From an uncultured Prevotellaceae bacterium (lineage in GTDB: Bacteria; Bacteroidota; Bacteroidia; Bacteroidales; Bacteroidaceae): a stretch of 64,000 nucleotides of DNA. Position numbers and translations under genes: made by a program. Within the stretch, counting starts at the first letter, position 1; each line of letters starts with the position of its first letter. This document shows positions 47,201 to 54,527 of this stretch, piece by piece. The stretch lies in contig CADCET010000003.1 in the NCBI GenBank assembly GCA_902800495.1, forward strand, positions 1 through 64,000, written 5' to 3'. Below the pieces are notes generated by a model. The model saw nothing but the letters and a program-made list of their open reading frames with translations. It ran no database searches and had not been told where the DNA came from.

Positions 47201-47272
47201 GCTGATGCCTGTCTGGTTCATATCAGGCAAAAAGACGGGCAGTCGGCTGTATATAAGATACAGGTCAGATAA
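41222..47272 (+). CDS. Large BspA-like (DUF285) multidomain surface protein
   Basis: The 2016-residue protein has a signal peptide (LLLYLLLLMGMVQGVMAQ). Residues about 102-413 hold twelve 26-residue DUF285/BspA-type repeats (FKTDNVTDMSFMFYGCSGLT). Then come several beta-sandwich regions, and a helical middle near 1360-1530 that ends in the acidic/basic run KKCKKKEEEDEEEKNDE. Residues about 1557-1650 form a domain (PSGYVYEAVLSNRLEGVTTT, PQGMWQVKYEKEGYETAYSE) known from other large bacterial surface proteins. A chitobiase-like Ig domain lies near 1860-1935 (TPGATIYYTLDGSCPCDEAT). The tail has a sorting-like fold (TITGAKGANCQIYDLGGREL), consistent with type IX secretion. A role in adhesion is inferred. 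Confidence 0.93.
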   Translation: MTKQKLLLYLLLLMGMVQGVMAQEPYAVLSENNTKLTFYYDKQKAARNGMSVGPFENTRDRGWDSQRSTITTVVFDASFADCTSLTSTFGWFYYCSKLASISGIENLKTDNVTNMKNMFSSCKSLKSLDVSGFKTDNVTSMSYMFSLCSGLTSLDVSGFKTDKVTYMSSMFEGCSGLTSLDVSGLKNDKVTNMSYMFSSCYNLTSLDLSDFKTDNVKYMSYMFSFCSGLTSLDVSGFKTDNVTDMSFMFYGCSGLTSLNLSGFKTDKVTDMRCMFGSCSGLTSLDLSGFKNDNVTYMLSMFEGCSGLTSLNLSGFKTDNVTDMGEMFHNCSSLTSLDLSGFKTDNVTDMAWMFEGCSGLTSLDLSSFKTDNVTNMCYMFNRCGRLTSLDVSGFKTDNVTNMNCMFNNCSGLTTIYADETKWSTDKVKSGDNMFRDCAKLVGGNGTAYNSAHTDYKYARIDKPGQPGYFTNIYGRGLTLNATITDGNDITQDVSIVWYDGDGKQIGTGSKLNGVAEDAEVYYSVLLDEALGRVYREVNMRKANADEDGAVKCQLEKIGRVTLEGRVSATDIDKTTLTVSVRQMLNGKWAQDYSAQTDRQGLFSIEVYDDATDITISGDGYLDATLHRDGFGGSGNVGTIPVNLLTGFAIAANVSMEKAVATGEASEVTAWTDGLTNIDFVLTNLTKDTTLTDIAVQGGNVVIRSGAAAGDEISLKAVSKQGVFADAETTFTLAEGANSFELQLTELGGVDATYTASNNGTTVGYLYDHNDLLAARGSYKGETLSLHHLKSGTYTLVSMGQSQLLGSMTSQDDLNAVGLREGTDYVTTRIDIVDGELAAVSVSDVPYLDETPFYYTTGNTYFNAGKASVTAGNYITLQTHIDLKPEHADKAGGVTLTVDLPEGCTMVENSVIANRQAVPHTVSGNRVTMTLAKEQYESEVRFCVIPTLNQSYNVTAMATFDIDGQVQQPIGTAQFEAKSLSLNVPILTANTTITVNGTTKGHSEVRIYDNDVLVGTTTSKADGTWTAECELYKPYSHSFHDIYAKITTEDGMELTSETKQVEYDKTNIVPTTVTMLYYNPEYVVQYNIVFDLIKGTTTPSSYYYFPYKNWPNWYETRETEPKDFTFLADFTRNDSTVVKNVNIKVLNSDGTVRTLPATFDGKQGKWVATTKYTSSNRLPQNVQVEYDVIPAETPIDSALIQDDINQYMSLVDTYMSNLDSTKVQVVDKKDGYVVCTYQTYAMDVPIYVKVETINDESKFNEISRKQYFEYYQDDMTICMIDSVVGERHALWLWTPTERNMYCITFSAENDFNATHQVNGPKRGFREVVNLFGRSVANLFCNAGDIAMIIRQYNESYNDLQNWLLKYNQLLDNQMRMYYRTKEFMEAKCPDGSLRLNQQSYAQSRLNECLHDASEMRANFKAQLDLVEQDLVRRRNAMSMLSATKALCGAAIRIAGIVGNLTLAGVIGSNVLLSNATGLYTWLMDSQWHTTETLSNWYFPASSIITQEYLDLQSFITNAYKKCKKKEEEDEEEKNDEPLDEKSENNSDFNGNGTTPIIDPSGYVYEAVLSNRLEGVTTTCYEQVNGSAVLWNAEDYSQQNPLKTDATGFYRWDVPQGMWQVKYEKEGYETAYSEWLPVPPPQLDVNIGMKQSTPPTVNEMRGYEEGITIEMGKYMRPETMTAERITVTRNGSLESGSIVALNTEQEPLGEATYVSKVRFVPETAFNSSDVVVVTVHKEVESYCGVQMKADHVETVKIEAEVKSIVADETISVPYQGERELRVVVLPKDAAAGKTLRIRNSSQMIATVDASEVVIGQDGAATLTVGGSLPGGAVLNFAIDGSDVTGTTKVQVMMGRDMVAMPTTNIASGETVGDGTMLALSCTTPGATIYYTLDGSCPCDEATRIKYEAPIAITESVVVKAIAVKEGMDDSDVATFIYMLTGIRSSKLDGQIQMECHDGTLTITGAKGANCQIYDLGGRELTSRSNMDSEATFHLKAADACLVHIRQKDGQSAVYKIQVR
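41527..42460. repeat. 78-bp tandem array encoding DUF285 repeats
   Basis: Twelve 78-bp units each encode one 26-residue repeat. Units are similar at DNA level (GGCTTCAAGACCGACAACGT recurs), so copy number could change by slippage or recombination. Confidence 0.85.
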
Positions 47273-47332
47273 GCGATGCTCATCTTGATAGACTTTTTGT
47301 AGCGCTACAAGGCCACTTCTCGTGGCTATTTC

Positions 47333-47370
47333 GGCCCCGGTTTCGGATAGGAATCGGGGCCTTATTATTC
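47333..47370 (+). terminator. Intrinsic terminator after the BspA-like gene
   Basis: GGCCCCG and CGGGGCC with an inner TTC/GAA pair form a GC-rich stem followed by TTATTATT. It lies 60 nt past the stop codon. From 47371 to 47719 I see no gene; CAAAGATA near 47445 could be a minus-strand promoter box with no gene behind it. Confidence 0.7.
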
Positions 47371-47719
47371 TTATCACTGCTGCGCAGGTTTCGGCTGTGC
47401 CGAGGGAGATGCAGACGAGTCAGTGACTTGAATTCGGCTGCAAAGATAGTGTCTTTCCGCTGTTCTTGCAAGCGTCTGCGGTGCCCTCGCGGAATCCTAA
47501 GATCGTAACAGTCTGATATGCAGCGGTATTTAGAAACGAATTCTTGCGTCCCGATGGTAGCAAGAGCGGCGAAGCCGAGCGGCCATAATTGGCCATAATT
47601 TCATTCACGAATTTTATTAATTGAGAGGAATCAGTGTTTGACTTGGAGAAGAGTCCGTAAAGTCCGATGCAGATTAAAAGTGCTACGTGTGCGCACGTAT
47701 ACATGCAGGACTGGAGTTT

Positions 47720-48249
47720 GGTGACACCTCTAACACCTACCCCTGATTATCAGCAAGTTAGCAACAAGTCTACCCGCACCAATGGTCGCACCAGCGGTCG
47801 CACCAGATGTCGCACCAACCTTTTCCGCCAATGTAGGTCAAACGCATTATGAAGGAATTGTTTTATGAAACGAATTTGAATAATTGAAATAATTTAATCC
47901 ACAAATTTTTATAATAATTATTCGCAAACAAAGCGCATACCAAGTCTTCAAATCCCCCAAATTATAATTATTCAAATTTATGGGCAAAATTATAATAATT
48001 ATTCAAATTCGTTTCTTTAATATTGTGTTTGGCGTTTCCGAAAATGTTTCACGGCAAAGACCGGAAACGTACAAGCCGCTCACAAAAATTTCACGGCCTC
48101 TCGTAAAAAAATATAAGCCTCTCGTAAATGTTTCACGGTTGGGCGCTACTGCCAGGTGTCACCTCTGGTGCGACCATTGGTGCTACCAACCTATAGAAAA
48201 ACGATACTGAAAATCAACCGGTTAAGCGCCAGGTGTAAGAGGTGTCACC
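47720..48249. repeat. Nested 530-bp inverted-repeat structure
   Basis: Three pairs of inverted repeats are nested. GGTGACACCTCTAACACCT (47720-47738) pairs with AGGTGTAAGAGGTGTCACC (48231-48249), one mismatch. GCACCAATGGTCGCACC (47776-47792) pairs perfectly with 48167-48183. GAAACGAATTTGAATAATT (47867-47885) pairs perfectly with 47997-48015. The left arm also has a 12-bp period (GGTCGCACCA units, 47778-47822). TTTCACGG recurs three times in the right half. No convincing gene lies inside. Confidence 0.75.
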
Positions 48250-48317
48250 TATTGTTTCTATACAAGGTTAAGGTGGGTAATGATTCAACCGTTTATTCAG
48301 AAAGAAATATGAAAAAC

Positions 48318-48341
48318 AAAAGCCACCAGCAGGTGGCTTTT
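48318..48341. terminator. Hairpin terminator
   Basis: AAAAGCCACC, loop AGCA, GGTGGCTTTT is a perfect 10-bp stem with flanking A and T runs, able to act in either direction. It lies between the nested repeat and the gene remnant. Confidence 0.7.
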
Positions 48342-48349
48342 AAAACGGA

Positions 48350-48456
48350 GCAGGGTCGATAAAGGCGAATTTACCACCGAGCAGATTGTCGCCCATTTCG
48401 GCTTCAACGCCACCACCGCCAAGCGCTATCTTCGCCAACTCACTGAGTTCGGTTAG
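48350..48456 (+). pseudogene. Remnant of a winged-helix C-terminus
   Basis: The frame reads SRVDKGEFTTEQIVAHFGFN, then ATTAKRYLRQLTEFG and stop at 48456. This looks like the terminal winged helix found in AlbA_2/AAA_4 ATP-binding regulators. Only about 35 codons remain and no start is present. It is probably the end of a lost gene. Confidence 0.6.
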
Positions 48457-48459
48457 TTT

Positions 48460-48477
48460 ACTTACGGCAAAGGTCGG
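48460..48477. repeat. Copy of the dispersed CTTACGGCAAAGGTCGG unit
   Basis: The sequence CTTACGGCAAAGGTCGGG matches the core of the palindrome at 26849-26917. Here it stands alone, just after the gene remnant. Confidence 0.6.
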
Positions 48478-48500
48478 GGCTAAAAAAAGCGGGGCAAAGG

Positions 48501-48532
48501 TTTGGCACTTTCGAGGGTTTTTGTTACCTTTG
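48501..48532 (+). promoter_or_regulatory. Promoter of the fucosyltransferase-like gene
   Basis: TTTGG near 48500 and TACCTTTG at 48525-48532 are about 21 bp apart and end 22 bp before ATG 48555. Confidence 0.6.
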
Positions 48533-48554
48533 CAAAAGAAAAAAAGAGAGACGT

Positions 48555-49394
48555 ATGAGAATCATCTGCGATGCACCAGGACAGACATGTAACCGGCTGT
48601 GGACTTACGTGGCGTCGGTGGCGCGATGCGTTGCCGAGCGGCGCCGTATGATGATCATCTTCTTCGACTGGACCATCGAGGACTTTCCCCAGCTGCTCCA
48701 TTGCCCGTTCGTCTACTTCCCGCTGTGGCAGAAGTGGTACTTGGAGCGGGGCAACGGGTGGAACAACTACAAGGGTCTGACGTGGAAGGTGACGCACAAC
48801 AAGACGTGGGATAAGATATTCAAGTTCCTGGGCTGCACGAAGGGTTGGCAGACGCGCTCCGACACGCGCTACCTGCAACAGACGCTGCCCGAACTGCAAC
48901 GCATTTTCCGCCCGAAGGACGACATCATGGCGAAGGCCGAGGAGATGGTGGCCGAATTGCGGCAGGAGGCTGACTTAGTGGTGGGCGTCCACATCCGCCG
49001 TGGCGACTATGCGACGTGGCACGACGGACGGTTCTTCTATGAGTTAGAGGACTACCGGCAGTTCATGCTGCGCGTGCAGGCGCTCTACGCTGGCCGCCAC
49101 GTCAGCTTCTTCATCAGCTCGAACGAGGCCTTCGAGCCCGACGACGTCTTTGAGGGCTGCCGCTGCCGCCGCTTCGGGCGCGAGCCGTCGGGGGCCATTC
49201 TCGACCTCTACACCCTCTCCGTCTGCGACCTCATCATCGGCCCCTTCAGCAGCTACTCGCGCTGGGCGTCGTTCATCGGGCACGTGCCCCTCTGTTTCTT
49301 GGAGTCGAAGGACCAACAGTTCGACGCGTCGAGCTTCTCGCCGATTGTCGACTTCTTCCACTTCGAGAACGGGCGCGAAATCTACGACTGGTAA
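48555..49394 (+). CDS. GT11-like (alpha-1,2-fucosyltransferase-type) glycosyltransferase
   Basis: The 279-residue protein has the GT11/GT23-type donor motif HIRRGDYATWH near residue 142 (VVGVHIRRGDY), and an N-terminal CDAPGQTCNRLWTYVASVAR in the place of the GGLGNQ loop. The C-terminal part has LYTLSVCDLIIGPFSSYSRWASF, the usual acceptor/donor-binding region. GDP-fucose should be available from manC-gmd-fcl. A family assignment from these motifs is reasonable, but the exact linkage is not predictable. It starts the polysaccharide region and is followed by a GT4 gene 4 nt downstream. Confidence 0.7.
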   Translation: MRIICDAPGQTCNRLWTYVASVARCVAERRRMMIIFFDWTIEDFPQLLHCPFVYFPLWQKWYLERGNGWNNYKGLTWKVTHNKTWDKIFKFLGCTKGWQTRSDTRYLQQTLPELQRIFRPKDDIMAKAEEMVAELRQEADLVVGVHIRRGDYATWHDGRFFYELEDYRQFMLRVQALYAGRHVSFFISSNEAFEPDDVFEGCRCRRFGREPSGAILDLYTLSVCDLIIGPFSSYSRWASFIGHVPLCFLESKDQQFDASSFSPIVDFFHFENGREIYDW

Positions 49395-49398
49395 GCCT

Positions 49399-50583
49399 AT
49401 GAAGATAGCCATCCTGACATCGGGCGTGCTGCCCGTCCCCGCCGTACAGGGGGGAGCCGTTGAGACGTTGGTAGACCTCTACCTCGACTACAACGACCGC
49501 CACCACCTGCACGACATCACCGTCTACAGCCTGCGCCATCCCGGCACCAGCCGTCACCCAGCCCTCGCGTCGGCCGTTAACCACTACCGCTACATCGACA
49601 CCACGAGCCAGGTGGCACGACTGCGCAAATACTACTACATGAAGCGCCACCCCGGCGGCTACTACCACTACTCGGTAGAGTACTTCCTCGGGCGCGTCAT
49701 CCGCCAGCTGCGCCGACACTCGTACGACCTCATCATCGTCGAGAACCGCCCCGGCTACGTGCTGCGGCTGCGCGACAGCCTCGACGCCCTCTTCGTGCTC
49801 CACCTGCATAACGACTTCCTGAACGCCGACAGCCGCGAGGCCAAGGCCGTCGCCTCAGGCTTCGACGCCGTGGTGAGCGTGTCGGACTTCATCACCCGCC
49901 GCGTGCGCACCATCGCCCCCGACACCACCCGCTGCCTGACCGTCAGCAACGCCATCGACACCCGCCGATTCACCGACGCCCGCCCCATCAGCCGCGCCAG
50001 CATAGGTCTCGCCGACGATGATTTCCTCATCGTCTACAGCGGACGTCTGACGCGCGAGAAAGGCATCCTCGAACTGGTGCAGGCCGTCAGCCGCCTCAGC
50101 ACGGTCATCCCCCGGCTGCGGCTGCTCGTCATCGGCGCTACGGCCTACGGCCACGACCAGCACCCCACCCCATTCATCGAAGAGCTGCGGCAGGCGGCAG
50201 AGCCCGTCAAGGAGCGCATCACCTTCACCGGCTTCATCGACTACCGCGAGGTGCCGTCGTACCTGAAGACGGGCGACGTGGCCGTCGTGCCGTCGATGTG
50301 GGACGAGCCCTTCGGGCTGACCGTCTTAGAGGCAATGGCCGCCGGACTGCCCCTCATAGCCACGCGTAGCGGCGGCATACCCGAAATCTGCGAGGGCATC
50401 GCCACGATGGTCGACCGCGAAAATATTGTTGAAAACCTGGCCTCAGCCATTGCCGACCTCTATGCCGACCCAGAGCGGCGCCACACGATGGGCACCCGTC
50501 TGCAAGAACACGCCCGACAGTTTGACAAAGACACCTACGCCCGGAACTTCTTCGACGCCCTACGCCTGCTTGACGCCAAATAG
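49399..50583 (+). CDS. GT4-family glycosyltransferase
   Basis: The 394-residue protein starts at ATG 49399 (MKIAILTSGVLPVPAVQGGA); the frame is open further upstream but there it overlaps the previous gene as a shadow. The glycogen-synthase-like GT-B fold shows VYSGRLTREKGILELVQAVS near residue 213, FTGFIDYREVPSYLKTGDV and the EX7E motif region VVPSMWDEPFGLTVLEAMAA (near 300). It should transfer a sugar from a nucleotide donor. Its 3' end overlaps the converging acyltransferase gene by 24 nt. Confidence 0.9.
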   Translation: MKIAILTSGVLPVPAVQGGAVETLVDLYLDYNDRHHLHDITVYSLRHPGTSRHPALASAVNHYRYIDTTSQVARLRKYYYMKRHPGGYYHYSVEYFLGRVIRQLRRHSYDLIIVENRPGYVLRLRDSLDALFVLHLHNDFLNADSREAKAVASGFDAVVSVSDFITRRVRTIAPDTTRCLTVSNAIDTRRFTDARPISRASIGLADDDFLIVYSGRLTREKGILELVQAVSRLSTVIPRLRLLVIGATAYGHDQHPTPFIEELRQAAEPVKERITFTGFIDYREVPSYLKTGDVAVVPSMWDEPFGLTVLEAMAAGLPLIATRSGGIPEICEGIATMVDRENIVENLASAIADLYADPERRHTMGTRLQEHARQFDKDTYARNFFDALRLLDAK

Positions 50584-51558
50584 ATAGCGCGCCAAGAACG
50601 GACTGAGCCGCAGCACGTAGCTGGCCGCCAGGCTGAGCAACAGCACCACCAACGCCACAGTCATCACCACCCCGAACTCCAACAACTGACTATTGTAGGC
50701 CAGCAGCCTGCCGGCATCGTCCATGAGCCATCGTGGCAGGAAGAAGTAGTGCAGCAGATAGACATCCAACGTGCGCCGACCCACATACTGCAACGGGCGC
50801 GACACGTGCCACCGCTCCATCCAGCCGCTACTGAGCCTGAAAACCGTAAACACCATCGCCACGCCTAACAAGCCGCCGCCCGTGAAGCGCAGATACTCCA
50901 GCCAAGGACGGTCAGGATGAGCCGTCAGAGCTACGGCGAAGAATCCCAACGTGACGCCCGCCACCACCTCGGGGCGACTGGTCAGACGGACGAACGTCTC
51001 GAAATGGCGACGCACGAACGTGCCAACGTAGAAGAAGAGGTAGTAGCGCCAGAGCGACACACTCAGCAGACCCGCCACGTCGAGCAGCAGCCCATGCTCG
51101 CCACTCAGCCGCCACGCGTGCTGACAGCCGCCAAACCAGAAGCCGCCCACCGAGACCACCAGCGCCAGCAGCCACCCGTAGCGGGGCAGACAGCGGACGG
51201 CTAACATGTTGATGACGAAAAACTCGAAGAGTACGAACGTGAACCAGTAGCCACCCTTCAGCGCCCCCAACTGGTGGAAGAACTCGGGCGGCGGTGCCAA
51301 CAGCAGCAGGAAGATGAACGTCGGCACGATCTGAACCATGAACTTATGACGGACATTGGGCAGGAAGGGTCTGCGGCTGACAGGCTCGAACAGCCAGCCG
51401 CTGATGAAAAAGAAACAAGGCAGACGGAAAAGGAAGAAAACGGCGTTAAAACCCATCGTCGAGTCGCCCAAACAGAAGTGGCAGACGTGGGAGTAGACGA
51501 CGAGAATCATGGTGAATCCCCGCATCGCGTCGATATACGATATACGCTTCGTTTCCAT
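50560..51558 (-). CDS. Acyltransferase 3 family membrane protein
   Basis: The 332-residue protein has about ten hydrophobic helices. It starts METKRISYIDAMRGFTMILV, with the conserved DAMRGF motif and YSHVCHF containing the His used by the family. It has FFFISGWLFEP and a final GRRTLDVYLLHYFF. Such proteins O-acetylate or otherwise acylate surface glycans across the inner membrane. It is one of three in this region and 13 nt upstream of it lies a relative. Confidence 0.9.
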   Translation of the reverse strand: METKRISYIDAMRGFTMILVVYSHVCHFCLGDSTMGFNAVFFLFRLPCFFFISGWLFEPVSRRPFLPNVRHKFMVQIVPTFIFLLLLAPPPEFFHQLGALKGGYWFTFVLFEFFVINMLAVRCLPRYGWLLALVVSVGGFWFGGCQHAWRLSGEHGLLLDVAGLLSVSLWRYYLFFYVGTFVRRHFETFVRLTSRPEVVAGVTLGFFAVALTAHPDRPWLEYLRFTGGGLLGVAMVFTVFRLSSGWMERWHVSRPLQYVGRRTLDVYLLHYFFLPRWLMDDAGRLLAYNSQLLEFGVVMTVALVVLLLSLAASYVLRLSPFLARYLFGVKQA

Positions 51559-51571
51559 TCAACCGAACTGT

Positions 51572-52519
51572 CTATTTACGACGCACTCCAAAGAGGAACA
51601 TGGCCAACCAACTGCTCTTCATCAACAGCTTTGATATGCATATCGTCACAAAGATAATAGCAGAAGCTACCGCAACGTAATAAGGGAACTCAAGCCACCG
51701 GTTCTCTACCACGGGGAGCACCGTCAACAACGGGAATACCAGGAAGAAATGAAGCATATACACCTGCAAAGAGTTGACACCTACGGTCGCAAAAACGCTC
51801 TTCAAAGGCTTGAAACTGGTAGAGAATACCGACAACAAGAAGAGCAGGCTAAACAGATTGCAAACCATGTTGAGACCGACCTTCCACAGGCTATTCTGGA
51901 AATAGAAGAAAACAAGGAGATAGAGAAACAGATACAGAGGTGCATACTTCAACTGCAAGAACCGATCGAGCCTGTAAGAGTAATAGCCCATCATGAAGAA
52001 AGGATAGAAGTGCCAGTACAACTTCACGCACAACAGATGATTGACCAGCCCGTCCTTTGGAATCATGACAAAGGCGAGCGAGGCTATGGCATATACAGCC
52101 GTATTGACGTAGATAGACTTGATTTTGAACTGCGTGGAGCACTTCTTGACGAACGACAGGGTCACCATCAGTTCGAAAAGCACCAGCATGAACCAATAGC
52201 CATTCTTATGCTCCTTCAGCCAGAACTGCGACCAGTAAGAAGAGTCCCACAGTCCCCAGATGACGTAGAAAGACAGCAGCGGGAACAGCAGTCGTATCAC
52301 CTTTGTCCATATCAGCTTACGGAAGCCATAGCGGTCGACAGAGACATGGGCCAGGAGTCCGCTGATATACATAAAGACGGGCAGCTCAATGGTATCGCAA
52401 ACATTGAACGCCAGCGAACCTTCAGAGCGGTTGGAATAGAAATACAGATGTCCGAACACGATGAAAAGCATCGCGAAGCCTCGCAGGTAATCGTAGGTAA
52501 TGTTTCTCTTCTTTTCCAT
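51572..52519 (-). CDS. Acyltransferase 3 family membrane protein
   Basis: The 315-residue protein starts at ATG 52519 (MEKKRNITYDYLRGFAMLFI), with the family DYLRGF motif and a FGHLYFY His-containing segment. FMYISGLLAHVSVDRYGFRK and VNSLQVYMLHFFLVFPLLTV also match. About ten hydrophobic segments are present. It is translated 7 nt after the SGNH hydrolase and before the sister acyltransferase, on the minus strand, so the three form one operon. Confidence 0.9.
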   Translation of the reverse strand: MEKKRNITYDYLRGFAMLFIVFGHLYFYSNRSEGSLAFNVCDTIELPVFMYISGLLAHVSVDRYGFRKLIWTKVIRLLFPLLSFYVIWGLWDSSYWSQFWLKEHKNGYWFMLVLFELMVTLSFVKKCSTQFKIKSIYVNTAVYAIASLAFVMIPKDGLVNHLLCVKLYWHFYPFFMMGYYSYRLDRFLQLKYAPLYLFLYLLVFFYFQNSLWKVGLNMVCNLFSLLFLLSVFSTSFKPLKSVFATVGVNSLQVYMLHFFLVFPLLTVLPVVENRWLEFPYYVAVASAIIFVTICISKLLMKSSWLAMFLFGVRRK

Positions 52520-52526
52520 ATATGTT

Positions 52527-53408
52527 TTATTTCTTTTTGTTTCGTTTCTGAGCGTCCTTGACGACGTCGTATGCCATACACGAATCCAGAACATGGTAGC
52601 CATCCAGATTCAGATGCAGGCGGTCGTCGAGATACAATTCAGGATGGGCCTCTATACCGCCCGAATTCCAAGCAGACATCGGGATGAAGAGGACTTTCTC
52701 GTCCAAGCCTGTTTCCTTGAGCATTCGCCTCATCGCGTCCCGGTAAACCTGAGAACTGCTATCGTCAATTTGAGTGCAAAGGGTTATCACGTCGTACATC
52801 CATTGCCTATAGAACTTGCGACTGCCATTGTAATACTCGAAGTCGACGCTTGGTATCTCCAGCACGACGGGCCTGATATCGTTTTCAATCAGCAGGTTAA
52901 GCATCAGGCGATAGTTGCCTGTGTAAAAGTCAGCCGATCTGTATATACGCATATCATTAATTCCCGCCATGATGATGCAATAATCCGGATGCTGCTCTAT
53001 CAACGGCTGCAAGCAACGGTCAATATCCCAGGTGTGTTCTTCCGTATGGTCGTAGAACATCTCATAATAGATTTCCTTGGTAATCTTACCGCTATGGCCG
53101 CGCGAGAAGCATTTTACCGGACGGGAAGTGAGCCTTCGGGCATAACGGCAGAAAATGGTGTCGCACTCCAGCGAGGCATGATATTCCGCCCAGCTGTCGC
53201 CGACGACCGCCACCCGCAACGTGTCGTCATTAGGGCGAGGGCCAATATGGTAGTACGGCAGTTCCTCGGCAACCCTGAACTCCCTATCGATAACAAAAAA
53301 AACAAGGAAACCAGCAGACAGGCACACAGCCAACAAGACCAATGACCACCACAGCCATTTCAGTCTTCTCAACCTGACCAAGAACCCATATACCGTATAA
53401 CGCTTCAT
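52527..53408 (-). CDS. Membrane-anchored SGNH/GDSL hydrolase
   Basis: The 293-residue protein has one N-terminal membrane helix (WWSLVLLAVCLSAGFLVFFV). The SGNH blocks are visible: GDSW in VAVVGDSWAEYHASLEC (near residue 67; nucleophile Ser), GHSGK, AGINDMR and DDRLHLNLDGYHVL near the end with the catalytic Asp/His pair. It probably removes or transfers acyl groups on surface polysaccharide, in step with the two adjacent acyltransferases. It heads the three-gene minus-strand operon. Confidence 0.88.
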   Translation of the reverse strand: MKRYTVYGFLVRLRRLKWLWWSLVLLAVCLSAGFLVFFVIDREFRVAEELPYYHIGPRPNDDTLRVAVVGDSWAEYHASLECDTIFCRYARRLTSRPVKCFSRGHSGKITKEIYYEMFYDHTEEHTWDIDRCLQPLIEQHPDYCIIMAGINDMRIYRSADFYTGNYRLMLNLLIENDIRPVVLEIPSVDFEYYNGSRKFYRQWMYDVITLCTQIDDSSSQVYRDAMRRMLKETGLDEKVLFIPMSAWNSGGIEAHPELYLDDRLHLNLDGYHVLDSCMAYDVVKDAQKRNKKK

Positions 53409-53492
53409 TCTCTCTTAATGTCATCAAGCCACTTGAATCTGCAAAAATATATAAAAAAAACGACACTCAAGGCAATTCTGACAAAAATATCG

Positions 53493-53500
53493 TATTTTTG
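53493..53500 (+). promoter_or_regulatory. Promoter -7 box TATTTTTG abutting an ATG
   Basis: TATTTTTG ends 5 bp before ATG 53505. The transcript would begin at or next to the start codon, so the mRNA may be leaderless. Confidence 0.45.
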
Positions 53501-53504
53501 CAGT

Positions 53505-54527
53505 ATGAAAGCGCGCATCAACTGGATTGACTGGGCCAAGGCCTGGGCGGCGACGACGGTTGTCTTCTGTCATCTGCCGCAGTCGCCGGAGTCGTTCTAC
53601 TTCCGGTATCTGCAGGCCGTCATCATCTCCATCTTCTTCTTCATCTCGGGCTATCTGAAGCGCGACAGGGGCAGTGACCGGGCAAACTGGCAGAAGTACT
53701 GGTCAAGTCTCGTCGTGCCCTATTTATTATTTAACGCGCTCATCTATCCCTACTGGCTGCTGAAGTTCTACGTGGCCCACGGCACCTTGCCCGGCATAGC
53801 CGAAGCCCTGCGCCCCGTCGTGGGCACCCTCCTGCTGCAGCATAGCGGCAGCTTTGCCGAGCCGTTAGACGGGCCTCTGTGGTATCTGCCCGCCATCCTC
53901 ATGATGCACGTCGCCATCGACCTGTGTCGCAAGACCCGTCATCAGCACCTCATCATGATTGTGCTGTGCGTCGTGTCGTTCGTACTCTATGCAGCCAACA
54001 AGTATTGGTACTTCGCCCCCGACCTGACGCCGATGGGCGTGATGCGCAATCTACCTTATTATTATATAGGCTACGTGATGGGGCAGCAGCGCACGCTTCT
54101 CAACACCCGACGGTGCCGGGATGCGGCGGTCAGCCTGACGTGTCTCGCGGCGAGCGTCACCCTCTTTGCCTGGCATCTGCAGGCGTTCTATGCCGGCGAA
54201 CACCTGCTCCACATCGTGCTCTTCTACCCCGTCAACATCGGGTTCTTCCTCGGCGTCGTCTACGGCTGCAAGGTGCTGGGCAGCTGTCCGCGAACGGTCG
54301 TCACGCTCTCTGAGGGTACGCTTATCGTCATCGGCCTGCATATCGTCGTCATCAGCTTTGTCAACGCCGCCGCCGAACACTTGTTCGGCCTCCACACCAC
54401 CATCTGTTACGCGTGGTACGAAGCCGCCGTCATAGCCCTCGCCATCGTCGCCCTGCTCTACCCGCTCATTCCGTGGGCGAAGCGCCACTTCCCAACACTT
54501 TTAGGCAAGCGTCAGCCTACGCCTTGA
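53505..54527 (+). CDS. Acyltransferase 3 family membrane protein
   Basis: The 340-residue protein starts at ATG 53505 (MKARINWIDWAKAWAATTVV), with the IDWAKAW form of the family motif and the conserved His in FCHLPQSPESFYF. About ten hydrophobic segments follow, including IISIFFFISGYLKRD and GTLIVIGLHIVVISFVNAAA. The earlier in-frame start at 53418 would precede the promoter box and is rejected. It converges with the epimerase gene, overlapping it by 11 nt. Confidence 0.9.
   Translation: MKARINWIDWAKAWAATTVVFCHLPQSPESFYFRYLQAVIISIFFFISGYLKRDRGSDRANWQKYWSSLVVPYLLFNALIYPYWLLKFYVAHGTLPGIAEALRPVVGTLLLQHSGSFAEPLDGPLWYLPAILMMHVAIDLCRKTRHQHLIMIVLCVVSFVLYAANKYWYFAPDLTPMGVMRNLPYYYIGYVMGQQRTLLNTRRCRDAAVSLTCLAASVTLFAWHLQAFYAGEHLLHIVLFYPVNIGFFLGVVYGCKVLGSCPRTVVTLSEGTLIVIGLHIVVISFVNAAAEHLFGLHTTICYAWYEAAVIALAIVALLYPLIPWAKRHFPTLLGKRQPTP

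Noticed and set aside
45851..47377. 508-codon minus-strand open frame opposite the BspA-like C-terminus
   Set aside because: Very His/Arg/Leu-rich composition and no domain. The plus-strand frame is clearly coding.
47280..47471. 63-codon minus-strand open frame with a possible promoter box
   Set aside because: The product is Arg/Ser-rich without a recognisable fold, and the frame runs through the terminator of the neighbouring gene. It could be part of a dispersed non-coding repeat.
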